This document shows, one piece after another, positions 59,251 through 64,000 of a stretch of DNA of 64,000 nucleotides (within the stretch, counting starts at the first letter, position 1; each line of letters starts with the position of its first letter). A program made the translations under genes and the position numbers. Location of the stretch: contig CAYILR010000001.1 in the NCBI GenBank assembly GCA_964364175.1, positions 132,710 to 196,709 on the forward strand. The letters run 5' to 3'. The notes under the pieces are model-generated. The model was not told the DNA's origin. It made no database searches and saw only the letters and a program-made list of their open reading frames with translations. Source of the stretch: CAYILR01 sp964364175. GTDB lineage: Bacteria; Bdellovibrionota; UBA1018.

Positions 59251-61310
59251 TATTTCGCTGGGTTGTCGGGCGTACCCGTCCCGGGACGGGTGAGTTTTTG
59301 TGGGCCGGTTGGGGGGGCCAAGCCAGCGTTGGGATTCGTGGCCATGGCTTTGTTCCAGGGGATTGAATACTCCAGTTCGTAGACCGCTTTGCGCTTGGTC
59401 TCGAGTTTGCGCGTAATCAGGCTGAAGATGCTGCCCTTGTATCCCATGTGCCAAATATCGTTGGGATCGTACTCAGGTTTTCCTGGTGCGCCGAATGCGA
59501 TCTCGCCTGGCTTGGCCGCGCCCTGCTTGGAGGCCATCGAGAATGCAGGAGCTTTGGCGCCGCCTAAACGTGCGCCGCCACCACCGCCTGAATAGCTTGT
59601 GCCTGCGACGTAGCTATCTTGGAAGAGGCCACCACTTGCGGCCAGGTCTTCCATGGATTTCATGGCTTCGCCTAATCCGAGGCTAGCTCCACCCGGGCCT
59701 GACAGTCCGCCCAAGATAGACGATGGAGTTGCACCGGCAGCGATTTGGTTGGCGATTGCGCGCGGATCGAGTCCGAGTTCTTTGGCGCCCTTGTCTAAGC
59801 CGCCTCGATTCAGAGCAGGTGCGACGTCGTCGCCCGCGGTGGCTGACATCATTTCGGGGGATTCAAGATCGAGGTCTTCTCCTTCATCTGCTGCAGGACC
59901 ACCGGGAGTTGAGCCTTGTCGTCTTGCTGTAGATCCACGGGTTCCTGCTCCGGTTCCTCCCGGGAGAGATGCGGGCGGTGGTGCGCTGACGCCTGGGGAA
60001 GGCATGGGTGGAGCGCAGCTGAGGCCGACGAGTTTGGTGTAATTTTGTGTGATGTTTTCTTTGACCTCGCCGCAGCTTTTTTTGGCAGTTTTTTGAGCTT
60101 CGCTGAAGCTGTAGTAGCGTTGGGCTGCGATGGCGACACTCATGGCGGTGAGGCCGCAGGTGGCGATGAAATTGGGACTTGATACCGCGCCAACAAACAA
60201 AGCACCTCCCGTCGCCGCTGCAGCTCCTAATCCTGTCATGACGGTTTCTGTGGATTTTTGGCCCGCATCCTTCATATTTCTAAAGGACGCAAAATCGTTT
60301 AGGCCTGCAACCACTTCAACGCCAACACAGGAATAACGGAGCATATTGTACAAAGTACCTGACGTAGCAGCCGCCGCCCATCCATCAGCTACCGCTGTAG
60401 AGTGTGCGACAGGCCCCGTGACTCCACCAGCGCAGGCGGTATTGGCGAGTCCCCATGCTACACTTGCCGCCTTCCAAGCGGTTGCAGCTGCCACGGCGTC
60501 TGAAACTGTAAGGGTTGCTGTAGTGTCTGCATCCGGAGTTACACTTGTAGCAGCAGCTTTGTTTGCTAGCGTGTCAGCATGTGTTGTGGCTTTCACTGCC
60601 TTTGCACAAGCTGCCGAACAAGTTGAAGACATTGGGCCCCCCATGTTTGTGGCTGTGCACCAAACTGTTGATTCAACAAGAGTAGCGTTAGCTGCCGCTG
60701 CTTCTGCACTTAGGGTGACGTTTCTGTTATGGTAAGCCGCACAAGCCGATCCGCAAACCGCAGCAGCAGTCGTGTACAAAGCAATCGCCTTTGCCTGAAT
60801 CCCCATGGCCATGTCCGCCAGCCGTACTGCCTCACAATGTGGGCCAATCTGTGTATAACTCACCAGCTTGCTGTTACAAGCCTCGCCCTCTCCGCCTGCA
60901 ATATTACTGAGATCGTCGCAGCGATGATTGCAGGCCGTTCCCGGATCAGGGCTCCGATCGGGCGTTGGACTCGGACAAGCACTGTGGCATGCTGCAACCG
61001 ACGCAGGTCTGCCACTCGATAGACCAAAGCCGCTCGGTCCACCGCTTGACCCACTTGCTAGTCCAAGCTCCGGGTGGTCGTGATCGATTTGTGCTCCGAG
61101 AAAAGCAGATTGGTTGCCATCTCTTTTCCCACTGCCTCCACCGCCCGGAAGCCCGACGTAAAAATTGTACGCATCACACCAAGGTTTGCAGGAGTTAAAA
61201 TGAGGGCCACCCCCCGCCCAAGCTACCTGCGTCGTCAGATTGGCAACGAAACTCACACACAAAACAACACCACAAAATCGCTGCTTCCATCGCCCGACGC
61301 TGCCGCTCAT
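59250..61310 (-). CDS. secreted Gly/Ala-rich protein, paralogue of the 547-aa protein at 57313-58956
   Basis: A 686-aa protein of no recognised family. A signal peptide (GVVLCVSFVANLTTQVAWA) is followed by Cys-rich and Ser-Pro-rich segments (CHSACPSPTPDRSPDPG), and the conserved block YTQIGPHCEAVRLADMA with YTTAAAVCGSACAAYHN. A long Ala/Thr-rich insert (about residues 200-310) is absent from the paralogue. The C-terminal blocks RAIANQIAAGATPSSILGG, GLFQDSYVAGTSYSGGG and GYKGSIFSLITRKLETKRKA match it again. Cysteine pairs suggest an extracytoplasmic, disulfide-bonded protein. It is upstream of the orphan antitoxin in one unit. Confidence 0.6.
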   Translation of the reverse strand: MSGSVGRWKQRFCGVVLCVSFVANLTTQVAWAGGGPHFNSCKPWCDAYNFYVGLPGGGGSGKRDGNQSAFLGAQIDHDHPELGLASGSSGGPSGFGLSSGRPASVAACHSACPSPTPDRSPDPGTACNHRCDDLSNIAGGEGEACNSKLVSYTQIGPHCEAVRLADMAMGIQAKAIALYTTAAAVCGSACAAYHNRNVTLSAEAAAANATLVESTVWCTATNMGGPMSSTCSAACAKAVKATTHADTLANKAAATSVTPDADTTATLTVSDAVAAATAWKAASVAWGLANTACAGGVTGPVAHSTAVADGWAAAATSGTLYNMLRYSCVGVEVVAGLNDFASFRNMKDAGQKSTETVMTGLGAAAATGGALFVGAVSSPNFIATCGLTAMSVAIAAQRYYSFSEAQKTAKKSCGEVKENITQNYTKLVGLSCAPPMPSPGVSAPPPASLPGGTGAGTRGSTARRQGSTPGGPAADEGEDLDLESPEMMSATAGDDVAPALNRGGLDKGAKELGLDPRAIANQIAAGATPSSILGGLSGPGGASLGLGEAMKSMEDLAASGGLFQDSYVAGTSYSGGGGGARLGGAKAPAFSMASKQGAAKPGEIAFGAPGKPEYDPNDIWHMGYKGSIFSLITRKLETKRKAVYELEYSIPWNKAMATNPNAGLAPPTGPQKLTRPGTGTPDNPAK

Positions 61311-61334
61311 TCGTTTGAATTTCCCTCTGCCTCA

Positions 61335-61363
61335 AGAGTAAGCGGCAAAATGAACCGAGTCAA
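61335..61363 (-). promoter_or_regulatory. candidate promoter of the 686-aa protein gene
   Basis: On the - strand TTGACT (61363-61358), a 17-nt spacer and TACTCT (61340-61335) precede the ATG at 61310; GAGGG lies about 12 nt before the start codon. Confidence 0.4.
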
Positions 61364-61398
61364 AACCAATTACAGTTCAGGGCTGTATGCAAATTTTT

Positions 61399-61427
61399 TA
61401 GACAGATGCATCTACTTTTGATAGAAT
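61399..61427 (+). promoter_or_regulatory. candidate promoter of the vapBC pair
   Basis: TAGACA (61399-61404), a 17-nt spacer and TAGAAT (61422-61427) end only 6 nt before the ATG at 61434, so the mRNA would be leaderless. It diverges from the promoter of the 686-aa gene, about 36 nt away. Confidence 0.45.
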
Positions 61428-61433
61428 GTGCAT

Positions 61434-61646
61434 ATGAGAACAACCATCACCATCCCGCAAGAGCTATTGAAAGAAGTCATGGAAGTCAGCGGTATTTCAA
61501 AATACAGTGAGGCGATCGTAGTATCTCTTAAGAAATACATCGATCTTCAGAAGCGTCTTGAAATGCTCGAGATGCTTTATTCCAAAAAAACCCCTCACTC
61601 GATGAAAAAAATAAAAAGCGAGAGACGTAAAACTAGATGGCCCTAA
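61434..61646 (+). CDS. vapB: VapB-type ribbon-helix-helix antitoxin
   Basis: A 70-aa protein. RTTITIPQELLKEVMEVSGI is the DNA-binding part and the tail (KKTPHSMKKIKSERRK) should bind the toxin. A GTG at 61428 is in frame, but the ATG at 61434 is preferred by comparison with the orphan copy at 59050-59250. The toxin gene follows after 4 nt. Confidence 0.82.
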   Translation: MRTTITIPQELLKEVMEVSGISKYSEAIVVSLKKYIDLQKRLEMLEMLYSKKTPHSMKKIKSERRKTRWP

Positions 61647-61650
61647 GCAC

Positions 61651-62022
61651 ATGGTACTGATTGACACCAGCGTTTGGATTCAACTCTATCGAAAAAAAAC
61701 AGTCCCTATCGGTGAGCGGGTTTGGGCTCTGGTTGGCGAAAATGAGGCCGCTATTTGTGGGCAAGTTTATACCGAGTTCTTGAGCGGCTTTAAGAAAAAG
61801 GACGAATTTGCTTTTTTCGAAGAAAAACTGTCTCGGTTTCCATGGTTAGAAACGAATCAAAAAATTTTTCAAACAGCAGCCAAGATTCTAGTGAACCACA
61901 AAGGACTGGGTTTGGGGGATGCAATCATCGCTGCCACAGCCTTGGTCTGGAACGTCCCCCTTTTGACCTTGGACAAAGGATTCCACAATGCCCAAATCGA
62001 TGGACTTAAAATCGAAGACTAG
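61651..62022 (+). CDS. vapC: VapC-type PIN-domain ribonuclease toxin
   Basis: A 123-aa PIN nuclease with acidic residues D5 (LIDTSVWIQLY), E42 (YTEFLSGF), D90 (LGDAIIAATAL) and D108 (LTLDKGF). All four positions expected for metal binding are intact, so the toxin is probably active. It is a different PIN subgroup from the toxin at 31003-31425, whose antitoxin is PHD-type. Confidence 0.88.
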   Translation: MVLIDTSVWIQLYRKKTVPIGERVWALVGENEAAICGQVYTEFLSGFKKKDEFAFFEEKLSRFPWLETNQKIFQTAAKILVNHKGLGLGDAIIAATALVWNVPLLTLDKGFHNAQIDGLKIED

Positions 62023-62044
62023 GGTGTTAATACCTGAAGACCAC

Positions 62045-63220
62045 CTAATACCGTGTAACCACCTTCTCCAAAAAATATCGCCAAGGTACGACCTGAATGG
62101 AATCCTTGTTGTAGGGCTGATCCCCTGTATAAATCAGGTAAAGCGGCAGCTGCGGAAATTCCTCACGAAATGATTGCAAACTCTTGAAGTGGTCCGCGTG
62201 CAAAGTGGCAAACGACTTGATCTCTGCCGCAAAAAGAGGAGTGCTCCCACGGGACGCAATCAAATCGACCTCCTCTTTTCCGTCCTGCGTTCTCCAAAAC
62301 GTTAGTGTGACATCTCTTTGGTCATAGTCCGTTCTGGCTCTAACCTCATTGATCAACCATTGCTCAAATAATCTCCCGCGCAACGGAGGATCCAGCGGAT
62401 CCACCAGCCTGGATAGCAAAGCACACGTCACTCCATTATCGAAAAAATAGAATTTTGGATGCGTCGAAAGCTGCTTCCGTTGGCTTTGCGACCATGGCCG
62501 CAAAAGATAACCCACCAGAGTGTCTTCCAGGATCTCGAAATAATTTTGAGTAGTCCTCGGGGATTGCTGGCAATCTTTTCCAATTTTTGAATAATTCACT
62601 ACTTCTCCGAAGGATTGAGCCGCCACGTCCAGGAAATTTGCAAAATTCTCAAGTCTTCGCACCAGGCCTTCGGATTGAATCTCTTCTTTGAGATACGTTT
62701 CGACGTAGGTTCTCAGAATTTCGGGTCTTGATTTTGGAGGTTTGAAAAACACCCCCGGAAGGGTTCCAAATTGCAAAACTCCGTCCAATTCAATTTTTTT
62801 CTGCTCAAAATCACTTTGGATTTCGGGGTAAATGAGCGGGTACATCCGTTTTGAAATCGCTCTTCCTGCCAAAAGATTGGCTGACCCACGCTTCAGTTTT
62901 CTGGCGCTGGAGCCTGTCAAAACAAAACGGATTCCCCACTCCTCGATCATGGCGTGGACTTCGTCCAAAAGATCCGGGATTTTTTGAATTTCATCGATGT
63001 AAATAATTTGAACACCCTGGTTTTTTACCTGGTGCTCCGCTTCGTCCCGAAAAAGACCTGGAGCCTTGAGATATTTCAGATAGGTCTTTCGGTGCAGCAG
63101 ATTCACCATCCAAGAATTGGAAGCTTGTAGGGATCGAATTAGATAGGTTTTTCCTGTTTGTCTGGGACCTAGCAGAATGTAAGAGTTTTCATTACTTAGC
63201 TTCAAATATCTTGAATCCAT
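62045..63220 (-). CDS. AAA-family ATPase with DUF4143 domain
   Basis: A 391-aa protein of the AAA_14/DUF4143 type. Walker A GPRQTGKT at 18-25 and Walker B IIYIDEIQKI near 72-81 are intact, and the sensor-like FVLTGSSARKLKRG follows. The C-terminal DUF4143 part has ENFANFLDVAAQSFGEVVNY and a nuclease-like VDLIASRGSTPLFAAEIKS (D...E.K pattern). Such proteins are common, often lateral, and their function is unsettled. It is convergent with vapC. Confidence 0.82.
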   Translation of the reverse strand: MDSRYLKLSNENSYILLGPRQTGKTYLIRSLQASNSWMVNLLHRKTYLKYLKAPGLFRDEAEHQVKNQGVQIIYIDEIQKIPDLLDEVHAMIEEWGIRFVLTGSSARKLKRGSANLLAGRAISKRMYPLIYPEIQSDFEQKKIELDGVLQFGTLPGVFFKPPKSRPEILRTYVETYLKEEIQSEGLVRRLENFANFLDVAAQSFGEVVNYSKIGKDCQQSPRTTQNYFEILEDTLVGYLLRPWSQSQRKQLSTHPKFYFFDNGVTCALLSRLVDPLDPPLRGRLFEQWLINEVRARTDYDQRDVTLTFWRTQDGKEEVDLIASRGSTPLFAAEIKSFATLHADHFKSLQSFREEFPQLPLYLIYTGDQPYNKDSIQVVPWRYFLEKVVTRY

Positions 63221-63293
63221 ATTTCAAATAATAGCAGATTTTATGAAATAGTGATTCAAAAAATAACAACCTTTGATCGTTACTCAGACGAGC

Positions 63294-63851
63294 CTATTTC
63301 GATGGACCTCGGAACTCAATCTCACTAGGGACAACTCCGGGATCCACCACCACTTCCGGCAGCTTCGGCACGGCAGCAGGCGCAACGTAGGCTTTGGATT
63401 CGGAAGGGCTGCCCCCCAACGCCAGCCCTCGATCTTTCATCACTTGCATAAGCTCGTCGGCTGACATTGCAGATTTGATCACAGGTCCACTAGGAGGGGC
63501 AGGGTCGGGCTTTTTTGTGAACAGCGATGGGTCGATTTTCATTTCTTGGAATTTTGCTTTGGTTTTTTTTTCGTATTCTTCCCGAATTGATTTTTCAATG
63601 CTCTGTTTTTCGGATGCGTCTTTTTGATAAATTTTTGAGAACTCCTGCGCTGCCTTGGGAGGAGATCCTTTTTTGCCTTTCATCAGCCAATCCGTGTAAT
63701 TTTTCTGATAGTTTTTTGTCACTTCTTCGATTTTCCGATTGGTCCTAGAAATAACCGCATCACGGGCTCTCAAAGAACTCTGATAAGCATCCGTTTGCGC
63801 CAACGAAAGCTGGGCCCACAAGCCCAATAGGAAATAGAAATAATAGCGCAT
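63294..63851 (-). CDS. small secreted coiled-coil protein
   Basis: A 185-aa protein of no recognised family. A signal peptide (YFYFLLGLWAQLSLA) is followed by a charged helical region (RKIEEVTKNYQKNYTDWL, EKQSIEKSIREEYEKKTK) likely to form a coiled coil, and a proline-rich tail (PKLPEVVVDPGVVP). It has no cysteine. A good promoter match lies 6 nt upstream of its start. Confidence 0.5.
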   Translation of the reverse strand: MRYYFYFLLGLWAQLSLAQTDAYQSSLRARDAVISRTNRKIEEVTKNYQKNYTDWLMKGKKGSPPKAAQEFSKIYQKDASEKQSIEKSIREEYEKKTKAKFQEMKIDPSLFTKKPDPAPPSGPVIKSAMSADELMQVMKDRGLALGGSPSESKAYVAPAAVPKLPEVVVDPGVVPSEIEFRGPSK

Positions 63852-63857
63852 TCACTA

Positions 63858-63885
63858 ATCATACATAAATATTGTATCGTTTCAA
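63858..63885 (-). promoter_or_regulatory. candidate promoter of the small secreted coiled-coil protein
   Basis: On the - strand TTGAAA (63885-63880), a 16-nt spacer and TATGAT (63863-63858) are followed after 6 nt by the ATG at 63851. Transcription would begin at or next to the start codon. Confidence 0.5.
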
Positions 63886-63896
63886 ATATGTCACGA

Positions 63897-63997
63897 TTGA
63901 CACATTGCGATGATTTAAAATTAAATGTACACTATTTAAATCCTGTCTGTGACCCGGAGAGGTCACGCGTCAAAATTTTTGAGATTATTTTTTGACG
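63897..63997 (+). promoter_or_regulatory. promoter-like element and structured leader at the right edge
   Basis: TTGACA (63897-63902) is followed by an AT-rich -10-like stretch (TTAAAT, 63921-63926). Downstream, GTGACC-CGGAGA-GGTCAC (63949-63966) forms a perfect 6-bp hairpin, and CGTCAAAA (63968-63975) pairs with TTTTGACG (63990-63997). The gene it serves lies outside the window. Confidence 0.35.
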
Positions 63998-64000
63998 GAG

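Noticed and set aside
57313..61310. CDI/Rhs-like toxin-immunity system for the paralogous secreted proteins
   Set aside because: No YD repeats, filamentous haemagglutinin motifs, C-terminal toxin domain or immunity gene could be seen. The shared blocks are not those of polymorphic toxins known to me.
63949..63997. Possible tRNA or small RNA at the right edge
   Set aside because: Two hairpins are visible, but there is no cloverleaf, anticodon arm or T-loop sequence; it is better described as a structured leader.

Overview
The window is a gene-dense, moderate-GC bacterial chromosome segment with no rRNA, tRNA, CRISPR array or recognisable prophage. The gene content points to a member of the Bdellovibrionota (Bdellovibrio-like or Oligoflexia-like bacteria). 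It has an MglA-type polarity GTPase next to recR, a TIGR02147/DUF4423 regulator, tandem DksA/TraR zinc-finger proteins, a lipoprotein with the 'GGDLTGTYPNPT' repeat motif, and many signal-peptide-bearing secreted proteins of no known family. This placement is inferred from gene families; no marker-gene phylogeny was possible.

Layout. 1-2.5 kb: the end of dnaX, recR, mglA and a dksA-like gene form one overlapping operon. A second dksA-like gene follows behind a good sigma-54 promoter match. 2.6-9.6 kb: a membrane glycosyltransferase, a TIGR02147 regulator coupled to a secreted HExxH/beta-helix-like protein, a prs-pth-SDR operon and an MnmC-like methyltransferase. 9.7-13.9 kb: a lytic transglycosylase behind a second sigma-54 match, GTP-dependent PEP carboxykinase, a GT4 glycosyltransferase and a small acidic secreted protein. 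14-25 kb: a core block rpsB-tsf-pyrH-frr-uppS-cdsA-rseP-tsaB-pssA-asd-truA-tig covering translation, lipid carrier and phospholipid synthesis, and tRNA modification. Its RseP homologue carries three PDZ-like repeats.

25-33.5 kb is more accessory. It holds an MscS channel, a 221-bp near-palindrome, a FecR-domain protein, a DUF1284-lytic transglycosylase fusion, a Pif1-like helicase, a PIN/PHD-type toxin-antitoxin pair, and a surface lipoprotein whose candidate promoter has a G9 tract between -35 and -10. 33.5-55.9 kb mixes housekeeping genes (ychF, yajQ, rimO, queG, split transketolase, trmL, asnS, pepA, lptF/G-like, rodZ-like) with envelope and secreted proteins: two tandem S1/P1-nuclease/phospholipase C-like proteins, a matrixin-like protease, a beta-barrel candidate and a WcaJ-type sugar transferase.

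55.9-64 kb holds three DnaA-box-like repeats between convergent genes and an RlmD/RumA-type methyltransferase. It also holds an undescribed-looking pair of convergent paralogous secreted proteins (547 and 686 aa). One of them is translationally coupled to an orphan VapB-like antitoxin that resembles the antitoxin of an intact vapBC pair about 2.4 kb away. A DUF4143-type ATPase and a small secreted protein complete the window.

Two themes recur. Several lone genes have promoter-like -10 boxes ending only 6-9 nt before the start codon, which suggests leaderless transcripts. Long palindromes lie at gene ends or starts, where they appear to have altered a reading frame (trmL) or to supply a ribosome binding site (mscS).
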